Origin: Propionibacterium sp.
GTDB lineage: Bacteria; Actinomycetota; Actinomycetes; Propionibacteriales; Propionibacteriaceae
Assembly: GCA_022837595.1 (NCBI GenBank)
Contig: JALHFX010000031.1
Coordinates: 1 to 24,772 of the forward strand
Direction of reading: 5' to 3'
Length of the DNA: 24,772 nucleotides
Part shown: piece by piece, positions 1 to 9,100 of the stretch
How the letters are laid out: each line of letters opens with the position of its first letter
Numbering within the stretch: the stretch's first letter is position 1
Position numbers and translations under genes: made by a program
The notes under the pieces: model-generated
The model's input: only the letters and a program-made list of their open reading frames with translations
The model's database searches: none
Told to the model about the DNA's origin: nothing

Positions 1-35
1 ATGCCGCCGTGAAGGCAGGCCCGAGAGACAGCTAC

Positions 36-1466
36 ATGACTGATACTGAAACCGCTCCCGAAGACGCAACGGCCACGACTTTCGAGGAGCTCGGCATTGC
101 CGCTCCCATCGTCGAAGCGCTGACAAATGAGGGCATCGTCCATCCTTTCCCAATTCAGGAATTAGCGATCCCGATCGCGCTCACCGGCGCCGACCTGATC
201 GGCCAGGCTCGTACCGGAACCGGCAAGACCCTCGCTTTCGGCGCTCCGCTGCTGCAACGACTCAGACTTCCCGGTACGGACAAGTTCGACGATTTCGAAC
301 ATTACGGCAAGCCGCAGGCGTTGGTGATGGCCCCGACCCGCGAACTCGCTTTGCAGGTGAGCTCAGACCTCAGTATGGCCGCGTCGGTTTTAGGCGCTCG
401 GATTCTCACCATTTACGGCGGGGTCGGCTACGACGAACAGTTGGAAGCGCTGGAGTCCGGCGTGGATGTTGTGGTCGGCACTCCCGGACGCCTGCTCGAT
501 CTGGCGCAACGACGCAGTCTGGATCTCTCCCATGTGCAGGTAATGGTGCTCGACGAGGCCGACGAAATGCTTGATCTGGGCTTCCTGCCCGATGTCGAGC
601 GGCTCACGTCGAAGACCCCGACCTCGCGCCAGACGTTGATGTTCAGTGCCACGATGCCTGCCCCGATCGTCGCGCTCGCCCGCACGCACCTGAACCACCC
701 GGTTCATGTGCGAGCAGAAGGCCAGGATGCGCAGGCGACGGTGCCCGACACCACCCAATTCGTCTATCAGGCACATGACCTCGACAAACCCGAGATCATC
801 GGAAAACTCCTGCAGGCCGACGATGTCGGCAAAGTGATGATCTTCACGCGCACGAAACGTGCCGCTCAGCGGCTGGCCGACGAGTTGGAAGATCGTGGTT
901 TCGAGGCTTCGTCCATTCACGGCGACCTCAACCAGGCCCAGCGCGAGCGCACTTTGAAGAGATTCCGCAACGGCAAGATCAAGGCTTTGGTCGCCACCGA
1001 TGTCGCCGCCCGCGGTATCGATGTCGAAGGTGTCACCCACGTCGTCAACTATGAGGTGCCCGACGATCCGAAGCAGTATGTGCACCGCATCGGTCGCACC
1101 GGTCGCGCCGGACGATCGGGTGTGGCGGTCACACTGGTCGATTGGCCGGATATCACCTTGTGGAAGGTGATCAACAAGGCCCTAGATCTCGATTTCGCCG
1201 ACCCGCAGGAGACCTATTCGACCACTCCCCAGCTACTCACCGATCTGCAGATTCCCGAAGGTACCAAGGGACGCATCGCATCGGCGAAGAAGAGGGAAAG
1301 TCGCGATAAGGACCACCGTTCCGGTCGTTCGCATCACGGCGAGCATGACGGTCACGGCAAGAAACATGATCAAAAGAAGGCGGACGAAAAGAAAACGGAT
1401 CGCCCACGCCGCAAGCGCGTTCGTCGACGCAACGGTGAGGTCGTCGTCCGTGATGCAGAATCGTGA
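36..1466 (+). CDS. DEAD-box ATP-dependent RNA helicase
   Basis: ATP-dependent RNA helicase of the DEAD-box family (DeaD/RhlE type), a cytoplasmic enzyme that remodels RNA duplexes and RNA-protein complexes in ribosome assembly, RNA decay or cold adaptation. The 476-residue product has the full motif set in order: Q motif with F16 and HPFPIQ (36-41), Walker A ARTGTGKT (58-65), PTRELA (100-105), TPGR (149-152), DEAD (173-176), SAT (204-206), ARGID (325-329) and HRIGRTGR (350-357). After about residue 415 comes a low-complexity Lys/Arg/His-rich tail, likely for RNA binding. I chose ATG 36, with a weak purine-rich stretch (GAGAG, 23-27) before it. An in-frame GTG at 9 overlaps a TGA at 10-12 that could end an upstream gene, so a coupled start at 9 adding nine residues is possible. 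Family certain; the specific RNA target cannot be read. Confidence 0.95.
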   Translation: MTDTETAPEDATATTFEELGIAAPIVEALTNEGIVHPFPIQELAIPIALTGADLIGQARTGTGKTLAFGAPLLQRLRLPGTDKFDDFEHYGKPQALVMAPTRELALQVSSDLSMAASVLGARILTIYGGVGYDEQLEALESGVDVVVGTPGRLLDLAQRRSLDLSHVQVMVLDEADEMLDLGFLPDVERLTSKTPTSRQTLMFSATMPAPIVALARTHLNHPVHVRAEGQDAQATVPDTTQFVYQAHDLDKPEIIGKLLQADDVGKVMIFTRTKRAAQRLADELEDRGFEASSIHGDLNQAQRERTLKRFRNGKIKALVATDVAARGIDVEGVTHVVNYEVPDDPKQYVHRIGRTGRAGRSGVAVTLVDWPDITLWKVINKALDLDFADPQETYSTTPQLLTDLQIPEGTKGRIASAKKRESRDKDHRSGRSHHGEHDGHGKKHDQKKADEKKTDRPRRKRVRRRNGEVVVRDAES

Positions 1467-1467
1467 T

Positions 1468-2229
1468 ATGACTTTCGATTTCACCGATATGCGGGTTCTG
1501 GTCACCGGCGGCGGCGTCGGTATCGGCTTGGGGATCGTCCGAAGCTTCGCCGAGCAAGGGGCGAGGGTGGCGTTCACCTGGAAGACCCACGAGCCTGATC
1601 GAGCGCTGCTGGACGAGATCGCAGAACTGGGCGGTAACGCGCCGATCGCATTTCAGTTGGATGCGACCGACGAGGCGCAGGTCAACGAAGTGGTGGCCCT
1701 GGCCGCTGACGCACTCGGTGGTCTGGACGTGCTGGTCAATAATGTCGGCGGTATGGTCCAGCGCTCGACGATCGACAAAATGTCACTTGAGCTCTGGCAT
1801 CAGGTGATGGACGTGAACCTGACCAGCTGCTTCTTGGTTACTAGGGCGGCACTGAGTCATCTCGATGACGGCTCGGCGATCATCAACGTGGCCTCACTAG
1901 CCGGCCAGAATGGCGGCGGACCCGGTGCCTCGGCCTACGGCGCATCGAAGGCTGCGATGATCGGGCTCACCAAGGCATGGGCGAAGGAGTTCGCTCCTCG
2001 TCGGATCCGGGTGAACGCGGTAGCTCCTGGGCTCATCCTCGATACGCCGTTCCACGAGCAGTTCAATACCGCCGAGGGACGCGCGGCTGGCATTGCCAGT
2101 ATCCCGTTGAACAAGCCCGGCTACCCCGCCGATGTCGCCGGACCGACTCTTTGGCTCGCCAATCCGCGCGCCTCCGGGTTCGTCTCCGGAGCGACCATCG
2201 ATGTCAATGGCGGAGCTAACTTCAGCTGA
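1468..2229 (+). CDS. Short-chain dehydrogenase/reductase (SDR family oxidoreductase)
   Basis: Predicted NAD(P)-dependent oxidoreductase of the classical SDR family, 253 residues, the normal size. The N-terminal cofactor-binding motif is TGGGVGIG (13-20). NNVGG (91-95) replaces the usual NNAG. The catalytic tetrad is complete: N117, S143, Y157 and K161 (YGASK). The C-terminus ends in the usual SG-x-T-x-DVNGG form, like FabG-type 3-oxoacyl-ACP reductases and sugar or alcohol dehydrogenases. ATG 1468 was chosen because it starts one base after the helicase stop and begins the Rossmann strand at the normal distance; a second in-frame ATG lies at 1453 inside the helicase gene. The tight spacing suggests one transcript and coupled translation, with no obvious metabolic link. 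The substrate cannot be inferred; FabG-like is only the closest general resemblance. Confidence 0.9.
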   Translation: MTFDFTDMRVLVTGGGVGIGLGIVRSFAEQGARVAFTWKTHEPDRALLDEIAELGGNAPIAFQLDATDEAQVNEVVALAADALGGLDVLVNNVGGMVQRSTIDKMSLELWHQVMDVNLTSCFLVTRAALSHLDDGSAIINVASLAGQNGGGPGASAYGASKAAMIGLTKAWAKEFAPRRIRVNAVAPGLILDTPFHEQFNTAEGRAAGIASIPLNKPGYPADVAGPTLWLANPRASGFVSGATIDVNGGANFS

Positions 2230-2380
2230 TCTTCTTCTGGGTCGGTGCCGTGCCGCTGATGTGGTGTGCGGAACGTTGCTGCTGCCCTTCGGACGCCGAT
2301 GCAGTGCGTCCACGCCGATGCGGTGCGTCCACACTGCAATCGTCCGGCGTCCGCCGCAAGCTCCAACAGTCGGCACAACA
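2230..2380. other. Intergenic stretch with a 19-nt tandem duplication
   Basis: No convincing gene lies between the SDR stop and array A1. Two nearly identical 19-nt copies (GCCGATGCRGTGCGTCCAC, differing at one base) abut at 2295-2313 and 2314-2332. They do not match the 12-nt core of the adjacent array, but they share its 19-nt step. Short open frames crossing this stretch have no recognisable protein features. Confidence 0.5.
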
Positions 2381-2760
2381 CAGCAGCTACCCGAAATGGC
2401 AGCGGCTACCCGAAATAGCAGCAGCTACCGAAAATCACCCGCCACCACACAGCAGCTACCGAAAATCGCGCTAGCTACCGAATGATCGGTAGCCGCTGCC
2501 ATTTTCGGTAGCCGCTGAGCATTTCGGTAGCCGCTGCCATCTTCGGTAGCCGCTGTGGAACCCGCCGAGCATTTCGGAAGCCGCTGCGGAACCCGCCGAG
2601 CATTTCGGTAGCCGCTGCGGAACCCGCCGAGCATTTCGGTAGCCGCTGCCATTTTCGGTAGTCGCTGCGGAACCTTCCGCGCATTTCGGAAGCCGCTGTA
2701 CGGGACACCGCACAAACTTGTAGCTGCTGCGGAACCAGCCGTCCACATCAGTAGCCGGGG
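2381..2760. repeat. Intergenic inverted repeat array A1
   Basis: This array fills the gap between the convergent SDR and LOG genes. Five rightward cores (consensus CAGCRRCTACCG) start at 2381, 2400, 2419, 2450 and 2469. Nine clear leftward cores (CGGTAGCCGCTG type) start at 2487, 2506, 2525, 2544, 2575, 2606, 2637, 2656 and 2687. Two degenerate leftward cores at 2718 and 2749 keep the phase. Steps between neighbours are only 19 or 31 nt. The orientation switches once, at 2481-2486, where two cores face each other across 6 nt (AATGAT) and give 8-bp arms (GCTACCGA/TCGGTAGC, 2474-2493). The long linkers on the right share a GGAACCCGCC element. No U-run follows any hairpin. Repeat family not recognised; structure read directly. 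Confidence 0.9.
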
Positions 2761-2794
2761 AACACACGTCGGCCGGCAGCTCCATCCCTTATGG

Positions 2795-2827
2795 CTCCGG
2801 ACGAAGCCTCCCGCACTCCGTCCGGAG
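2795..2827 (-). terminator. Putative terminator hairpin downstream of the LOG gene
   Basis: A perfect 9-bp inverted repeat (CTCCGGACG at 2795-2803, CGTCCGGAG at 2819-2827) with a 15-nt loop starts 7 nt after the minus-strand LOG stop codon. There is no U-tract, as is common for actinobacterial terminators. It lies between array A1 and the LOG gene, so it could also end transcripts arriving from the SDR side. Confidence 0.45.
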
Positions 2828-2833
2828 AATCCC

Positions 2834-3913
2834 CTACTTCAGATCCTCCGGAGACGTCTGCGCCGGAGCTGCCAACGGTTTGGGAGCACTGGGCAACTTA
2901 TTGATGGCCCGGATGACCCGGTAAAGCGACCCAACCTGGAATGGATCGAAGCGGCAGATCAGCCTAGGCAGATCGAGACGGTCGTTGTCATCAACCTCGG
3001 GCCGGAGCGGACCTCTCCTCTTGAAGCTGCCGCTGGTCAGCATGCTGCCGAACCGCTCGTTCAATGCCGCAACATCGTCGTCCGTGGGCTCGGTTCTCAA
3101 CCTGAACACCAAGAGATCCCCTACCCAGCGCAACGAGTCGTAATTGCACCAGAAACTCGTGATCTCCTCCGCCGCCTCACAGACCGAATTGGTGAGGACC
3201 ACACGTCCGAAGTCGTCTGGCGAAATGACCCCGGCTCGCAGCAGATGTTCGTCAAGGAATTCCCGGAAGTCCGTCCAGAAGTGCCCTCCTGGCTCGTCCA
3301 ACAGGACGATCGGTGTCGGCTCAGACTTGCCGGTTTGCTGCAAGGTGAGCAACTCGAAGAACTCGTCCAGCGTGCCGAATCCTCCAGGTACGCAAATGAA
3401 GCCGCTCGACTCCTTGACGAGCATCAGCTTGCGCGTGAAGAAATACTTCATCACCACGGTGTGCTCATTGGCGATCGAGGAGTTCGGCTTCTCTTCGAAA
3501 GGCAGCCGAATCGAGACACCCAGCGAAAGATCGGGTCCGGCACCTTTGGCGGCGGCCTCCATGATGCCCGGTCCAGCACCGGTCACCACCATCCACCCGC
3601 GTTCGGCCAACTCTGCGGCCACCCGCATGGTCTGCTGATAGGCCACATCGTCCGGTTTGGTACGAGCCGACCCGAAAACCGTCACCTTCGGACGATGCTC
3701 GAATGGCGCGAACAACGCGAAGGCCTCCCGCATCTCGGTCAGCGCTGCACTTGCGATCTTCAGATCGAGCTTGCTCGCCGGATCGGTGCCCAAGCCGAGA
3801 GCTGTGGCGAGCATCCTTTCGATCAGAGCGACGTTCGTGCTGATACCGGCCCCATCAATCAACGCACGAAGCGATTCAGAAATATCTGCGGGCAGAATCG
3901 GTGAATTGGTCAT
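2834..3913 (-). CDS. LOG-family (TIGR00730-like) nucleotide-binding protein
   Basis: Rossmann-fold protein of the LOG / lysine-decarboxylase-like family, whose studied members are nucleoside 5'-monophosphate phosphoribohydrolases (cytokinin-activating LOG, PpnN); the annotation lysine decarboxylase is historical. The 359-residue product has GSAR (81-84), TGAGPGIMEA (111-120) and the diagnostic PGGFGTLDE (176-184). It is longer than minimal LOG proteins (about 190 residues), with an extra N-terminal helical region (about 1-75) and a C-terminal extension from about 260. The likely activity is cleavage of the N-glycosidic bond of a nucleotide, but the substrate is not readable. It lies 65 nt downstream of trpS in the same direction. 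ATG 3913 has a good ribosome-binding site (GGAGGG, 9 nt upstream), and this initiation region is tandemly duplicated just upstream. Confidence 0.85.
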   Translation of the reverse strand: MTNSPILPADISESLRALIDGAGISTNVALIERMLATALGLGTDPASKLDLKIASAALTEMREAFALFAPFEHRPKVTVFGSARTKPDDVAYQQTMRVAAELAERGWMVVTGAGPGIMEAAAKGAGPDLSLGVSIRLPFEEKPNSSIANEHTVVMKYFFTRKLMLVKESSGFICVPGGFGTLDEFFELLTLQQTGKSEPTPIVLLDEPGGHFWTDFREFLDEHLLRAGVISPDDFGRVVLTNSVCEAAEEITSFWCNYDSLRWVGDLLVFRLRTEPTDDDVAALNERFGSMLTSGSFKRRGPLRPEVDDNDRLDLPRLICRFDPFQVGSLYRVIRAINKLPSAPKPLAAPAQTSPEDLK

Positions 3914-3951
3914 ACCTTCAATCCCTCCAAGGTCATGTCCTCAATCCCTCC
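3910..3951 (-). promoter_or_regulatory. Duplicated ribosome-binding site/start with 8-codon leader overlapping the LOG gene
   Basis: On the minus strand the block GGAGGGATTGARG followed by ATGACC occurs twice, 23 nt apart. The ribosome-binding sites lie at 3951-3946 and 3928-3923, and the ATGs at 3936 and 3913. The first ATG opens an eight-codon frame (MTLEGLKV) whose TGA at 3912-3910 overlaps the second ATG, the LOG start. The leader could feed ribosomes to the LOG gene by coupling, or could simply be the scar of a small duplication. Confidence 0.55.
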
Positions 3952-3978
3952 AGAAGACATCAGAAACCGAACGCGGCC

Positions 3979-5100
3979 TCAGTAATCCATCTGCATGGCC
4001 TTGCGGACCTCGCTCAACGTCTGGGTGGCCACCTCGTCCGCCTTGGCATTGCCATCCCGCAGTACCTCCACCAGATAGCCCTGGTCGGCCACGAGTTCGG
4101 CACGCCGTTCGCGGATCGGCGCGAGATGTTCGTTAAGCGCCTCGGTGACCAGCTTCTTCAGCCCGCCGCCACCGCCGTCACCGATCTCTTCGGCGATCTG
4201 TACCGGATCTTCGCCGGTCGCCAAGCCCGCTAGCATCAGCAGATTCGACACCTCGGGGCGGTTCTGGGGGTCAAAGGTGATGTGCCGATCGGAGTCGGTC
4301 TTGGCCTTCTTGATCAACTTCGCGGTCTGTTGTGCGGTCATACCCAGCTCGATCACGTTGCCGCGAGACTTGCTCATCTTGTTGCCGTCCAAGCCCAAGA
4401 TATTCGGTGCGGACGAAAGCAGCGCATCGGCGAACGGGAAGATCGGGCGATCCTTCTCGGCGCGTCCGTAACGCTCATCGAAGCGGCGGGCGATCAGTCT
4501 GGTCAATTCCAGATGCGGTAGCTGATCTTTACCGACCGGTACGACGTTCGCCTTGCAGAAAAGAATGTCGGCAGCTTGATGTACCGGGAAAGTCAACATC
4601 AGTCCGCTCATCGGACGATCAGAGTTCGCTAATTCATCCTTGACCGTCGGGTTACGGCGCAACTCGGAATCAGTCACCAGCGACAAGAACGGGAGCAGCA
4701 GCTGATTGAGCGGGGCGATCGCCGAATGCGCGAAGATCGTGGAACGCTGCGGGTCGATCCCCACCGCAAGATAGTCCGCGATAGCGCTGAAGACGTTCGC
4801 TTTGAGATCACCGACGCCGTCACGGTCATAGATGACCTGGTAGTCGGCGATCAGCACCCATGAGTCCAGCCCAAGATTCTGCAGACGCACCCTGTTCGCC
4901 AGCGAACCAAAATAATGCCCCAGGTGCAGCTTCCCGGTGGGACGATCACCGGTGAGCATCCGGTAACGCTCGGGATGCACTTCGAGATCGGCCTCGATCT
5001 GCTCACTGCGCTTGAGGCTGGCTCGCAAGGATCCATCGATCGAGGAGGCCAGGCCGTCGTCGGCTTCCACCGCGCTGGTGGGCAGATCAACTGAAGTCAT
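3979..5100 (-). CDS. trpS: Tryptophanyl-tRNA synthetase
   Basis: Class I aminoacyl-tRNA synthetase that activates tryptophan with ATP and charges tRNA-Trp in the cytoplasm. The 373-residue product carries the class I signature in the form PTGKLHLGHY (54-63) and KMSKS at 241-245 (GNKMSKSRGN). The overall sequence matches the TrpRS branch with GHY in the HIGH region, rather than the GNY form of E. coli TrpS. About 45 residues precede the catalytic core, longer than in the E. coli enzyme; this may be a real N-terminal extension or an over-long start. ATG 5100 has a good ribosome-binding site (AAGGAG about 11 nt upstream), which supports it. The PHP gene lies upstream in the same direction across a 142-nt gap with a possible promoter, and the LOG gene follows. 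No second trpS is visible here. Confidence 0.95.
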   Translation of the reverse strand: MTSVDLPTSAVEADDGLASSIDGSLRASLKRSEQIEADLEVHPERYRMLTGDRPTGKLHLGHYFGSLANRVRLQNLGLDSWVLIADYQVIYDRDGVGDLKANVFSAIADYLAVGIDPQRSTIFAHSAIAPLNQLLLPFLSLVTDSELRRNPTVKDELANSDRPMSGLMLTFPVHQAADILFCKANVVPVGKDQLPHLELTRLIARRFDERYGRAEKDRPIFPFADALLSSAPNILGLDGNKMSKSRGNVIELGMTAQQTAKLIKKAKTDSDRHITFDPQNRPEVSNLLMLAGLATGEDPVQIAEEIGDGGGGGLKKLVTEALNEHLAPIRERRAELVADQGYLVEVLRDGNAKADEVATQTLSEVRKAMQMDY

Positions 5101-5156
5101 GCTCGTCTTTCTCCTTCTCGTACCACGGGCCGCAAGATCTCGCCGATGAATGCGGC

Positions 5157-5188
5157 AGATCGCGCGATCTCCAAGCCTGTTCAGTGTA
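5157..5188 (-). promoter_or_regulatory. Putative trpS promoter -10 and downstream palindrome
   Basis: On the minus strand TACACT (5188-5183) fits an actinobacterial -10 hexamer; no convincing -35 was found. Just downstream, at 5170-5157, is a perfect 14-bp palindrome, AGATCGCGCGATCT, where the 5' leader of trpS would begin. It could be an operator, but a chance palindrome cannot be excluded. No T-box-like structure was recognised in the roughly 80-nt leader. Confidence 0.3.
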
Positions 5189-5256
5189 GCGGCTCAAAGA
5201 CAACTCCCCCGTGGGCCTCACCCTCTGGTGGCGTGCGGGTCTTAAGCACTGAGGTT

Positions 5257-6114
5257 TTAGTCAATCACTCCGCCATGCGCCGCAATCCGGCGCAGCAGTT
5301 CGTCGAAAGCCGGCGGACGAGTCGTCGCGCAACCGAGTTCGTGTCCGCGCTTGCCAGTACCGTGATAGTCGCTCGATCCGGTGCGCACGAGGTCGAGGCG
5401 GGCACCAAGCTGATGATAAAGCTCTCGGGTATGCAGATCATGCAGCGGGTAATCGACCTCGATACCGTCCAGCCCATGCTCGGCTCGCAGTTGCTCCAAG
5501 AGCGTGCCTGTCAGCACGGTCGACGCCCCACGGATACCCGGATGCGCAATGACCGCCGCCGCTCCGGCATCATGCAAGAGATCAATGCCCTCGGCCAACC
5601 CAACCGCCGGACGCGGAACAAAGGCAGGCCCGTCACGGTCGAGATAACGCTCGAACGCCTCATCGCGATTCGCTACATAACCTCGGATGACCATGGCATC
5701 GGCCACATGCGGACGCCCCAGCGAAGTCCGCGAATCCTTCGCCGCGGCACGCACCTCCTCGAGGGTCAGCGGCATCCCGAGGTCTGCCAGCTTGGCCAGC
5801 ATCTTCGGCAGCCGCTGCGCGCGGCCAACCCGCAACCTTTCTAGCTCTGTATTCAATCCCGGATCATCGCGGCGGGGGCCATAGCCGAGCAGGTGCAGTT
5901 CGTGACCCTCATGGCTGGCGCTCAACTCGACTCCGCCGAGCACTCTGACACCAACCCTGCGTCCCGCCGCGCGGGCCTCGTCCAAACCAGCCAGCGTGTC
6001 ATGATCGGTCAGCGCAATAACATTCAGCCCGGCCTGCTGAGCGTTCAGCACCAGTCGGGTAGGGCTGTCCGTACCGTCAGAGAACCAGGAATGTGTGTGC
6101 AGGTCGATGCGCAT
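5257..6114 (-). CDS. PHP-domain phosphoesterase
   Basis: Metal-dependent phosphoesterase of the PHP superfamily, 285 residues. Visible metal-binding motifs are DLHTHS with H6 and H8 near the N-terminus, TDHD (36-39), E63 in GGVELS, an AHPG motif in the second half and SDYHG near the C-terminus. This pattern fits the YciV/TrpH-like group (5'-3' exoribonuclease or 3',5'-nucleoside bisphosphate phosphatase activity in characterised members); the exact substrate here is inferred only. ATG 6114 was chosen over a longer frame reaching 6279 because PHP proteins begin directly with the H-x-H strand and because it starts 4 nt after the GDH stop, suggesting translational coupling. It is the second gene of the GDH-PHP pair. 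Confidence 0.88.
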   Translation of the reverse strand: MRIDLHTHSWFSDGTDSPTRLVLNAQQAGLNVIALTDHDTLAGLDEARAAGRRVGVRVLGGVELSASHEGHELHLLGYGPRRDDPGLNTELERLRVGRAQRLPKMLAKLADLGMPLTLEEVRAAAKDSRTSLGRPHVADAMVIRGYVANRDEAFERYLDRDGPAFVPRPAVGLAEGIDLLHDAGAAAVIAHPGIRGASTVLTGTLLEQLRAEHGLDGIEVDYPLHDLHTRELYHQLGARLDLVRTGSSDYHGTGKRGHELGCATTRPPAFDELLRRIAAHGGVID

Positions 6115-6118
6115 ATCT

Positions 6119-9100
6119 CTATATTGCCCGTCGTTTCTCCAGCAAGCCACGCAGGGCCGAGACCGCAACCGACATCCGCGCCAGTTCTGCGGGCCTCGAA
6201 GACAATTCATCGAGTACTTCCCGCTGGCGTGTCGCTTCCGGGTTCGCCTGCCACCACTGCTCGACAATCTCCGCAGCATCGTTCAGCTCAGGACCGGCAA
6301 GTTCCAGCGCTGCCCCGGTGACCGCCGCCTGCGCATTGATCAGGTCATCGCGCACAGCCGCTCTGGCCATGATCTCCCAACGTCCGGTACGAGGCAGGTC
6401 GAGTGAGGTGCGCAGCGCGTCTTCGATACCAAGCCGTTCGGTGAGCTGGAAATAAACCTGAGCACAGCTGGACACGTCGCGTCCGTATGCCATGGCCACT
6501 CGGACGATGGGTAGCGCCATGTAACCGAGGGACCAACGGGCGACCCGCTCGGCCACGTCGGGGACCAATCCGCTGTCGGCCAGCTCAGAGACGATGGTCT
6601 GATAGCGCCGCACCCCCGATTCGGTGAGCAGATCGGGAAGCTGCGCCATCACCTCGGATACTCCAGGCTTGAGTTCGGCGACCACACCTTCGATGTCGAT
6701 ACCGCTGCGGTGGGTCTGCAGGATCCATCTGGATGCCCGCTCGACCAAGTGCCGGACCTGTACCCGAGCCAGCGTCTGCGCGGCCGCATTCGCGCCCGAA
6801 GCCGCCAGCTCCGTCTCCAAAATGCCCGCGTTCATCAGGTTACGTGCGGCAAGCTGCGCCCGGACGATATCGGCCGCACTGGCGCCGGTCTCCGAAGCGA
6901 GACGGTGCGCCGCGCTGATGCCTTGGGAGTCGACGAACCGATTGACCGCAACCGTGGCGATGATCTGGCGTGCTAGAGGATGAGCCGGTATCAGATCGGC
7001 AAAGCGTTCCCGCAGCGCCGACGGAAAGTACTTGATCAGGCGATCAGCCAGGTACGGATCTTCTGGCAGATCGCTGGCCAGCAATTCCTCGGCCAGACTG
7101 TTCTTGACGGTGGCCAGGAGTAATGCCAACTCGGGCTTGGTCAGCCCTTGGCCTTCGGCTGCTCGGGTTGTGAGTTCCTTGGTCGATGGTAGACCGCCCT
7201 CTACTCGGTCAAGTTGGCCACGCGCCTCCAGGGAACTGATCAGATCGTCATGGACTCCAGCGTTGGCGTGAGCATACGACAAGGAGTTCGCTAGCGCCCG
7301 GTTCTGCACCATGCTCTGGTACAGAACAATTTCGGCTACCTCCTCGGTGGACTGTCGCAACAACAGATTGCGCTGATCAAGACTCAGTAGGTCATCAGCC
7401 ACCGCTGCATCAAGCAGGATTTTTATGTTCACCTCGTGATCGGAGGTCGCCACACCCGCGGAGTTGTCGATGTAGTCAGTGTTGATCTTGCCGCCGGCAA
7501 GCGCATACTCGACTCGTCCTGCTTGCGTCCAGCCAAGACTGCCGCCCTCGCCGACACAACGGGCGCGCACCTGCGAGGCGTCCACCCGCACCGCGTCGTT
7601 GGTGCGGTCATCGGCAGCACTCTGGGGCTCATGGGTCGCTTTCACCCAGGTGCCGATGCCACCGTTCCACATCAGATCGACCGGCGCACACAAGATCGCC
7701 TTGACCATCTCGTTCGGCGTCAGCGTGGTGACCGACGGCTCCAGACCCAGACAGCGGCGCACCGGTTCGGTGACCGGTATCGACTTGGCGGTGCGCAGAT
7801 AGACCCCGCCGCCGGCGCTGATCGCGTCGAGGCGATATCCGTCCCAGCCGCGGCCCTCGGTGAACAACCGAGAACGCTCGGCGAAGGAGGCTGCGGGATC
7901 CGGGTCAGGATCGAGGAAGATATGCCGGTGGTTAAAGGCTGCAATCAGCCTGGTGTGGGGCGTGTGTAACATGCCATTGCCGAAGACATCGCCCGACATG
8001 TCGCCAATACCGACGCAGCTGAAGTCCTCAGACTGCGGGTCGATCCCCAGTTCGCGCAGATGCTGGTGCACTGAGACCCAAACACCGCGAGCGGTGATCC
8101 CCATCTTCTTCTGGTTGTAGCCTTCTGAGCCGCCGGACGCGAAAGCGTCGCCGAGCCAATAGCCACGGCTCGCTGCGATCCGGTTACCCATATCACTGAA
8201 TGTCGTGGTGCCCTTGTCCGCCGCCACCACTAGATAGGAATCATCATCATCCCAGGCCACCACGTGATCGGGACGCACGACTTGTCCTTGCACATTGTTG
8301 TCGGTGACCGAGAGCAAAGCGTTGATGAACGAGGCATAGCAGGCTCGCGCCTCGGCGATACGGGCCGCCGGTTCCAGGCCACCCAAGTGTTGCGGGTAGA
8401 AGCCGCCCTTGGCGCCGACCGGGACGATGATTGCGTTCTTCACCGTCTGCGCCTTGACCAGGTCCAGTACCTCGGCCCGATAGTCCTCCGCCCGATCCGA
8501 CCAGCGCACCCCGCCCCTCGCGACCTTGCCATAGCGCAGATGGACGCCTTCGACTTGCGGTGCATAGACGAAGATCTCGTACGCCGGTTGGGGTCCGTGA
8601 GCGAAACTCAACTTGCGCGGATCGATCTTCATAGCGAGCGCGTCGGGCCGCACCTTCGAGCCTACGGGAAACGCGCTGTTGTCCAACGCATAGAAGTTGG
8701 TGCGGACCATCGCAGTGATGACCTCAAGATACTGGCGAAGCATGCGGTCTTCGTCGAGTACCGTGACGGTATCGATTGCCTCCTGCACCTGGGTGGTCAA
8801 CTTTTCGACCTGGGTTAGCCGATCGGTGCCCGGATCCAACCATGGCGAGAATTTGGCCACGAATAGACCAACCAACTGCGTGGTGATCTTCTTGTGTGTG
8901 TTCAGCGTCTCAGCGATATACGGCTGCGAATATGTCGTCCCCAGCTGGCGTAGATAGCGGGCGATCGCACGTAAGAGTCCGACCTCGCGCCAGTTCAGAT
9001 TGGTCCGAGTGACCAGTCGGTTCAGCCGATCAGCTTCTGTCAGCCCCGCGTAGCTAGCTGCAACCGCGTCGCTGAATCGCGCTCTGGCTTCGTGTGACCA

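Noticed and set aside
2425..2785. Three overlapping minus-strand open frames of 77-107 codons inside array A1
   Set aside because: They arise because the repeat units lack stop codons in several frames. A 31-nt step shifts the frame each time, so the same peptide motifs (RLPKMAAATE-like) reappear in all three frames. No start signals; not proteins.
5146..5844. 232-codon plus-strand open frame over the trpS leader and the PHP gene
   Set aside because: Antisense to a well-supported PHP-domain gene, without domain features.
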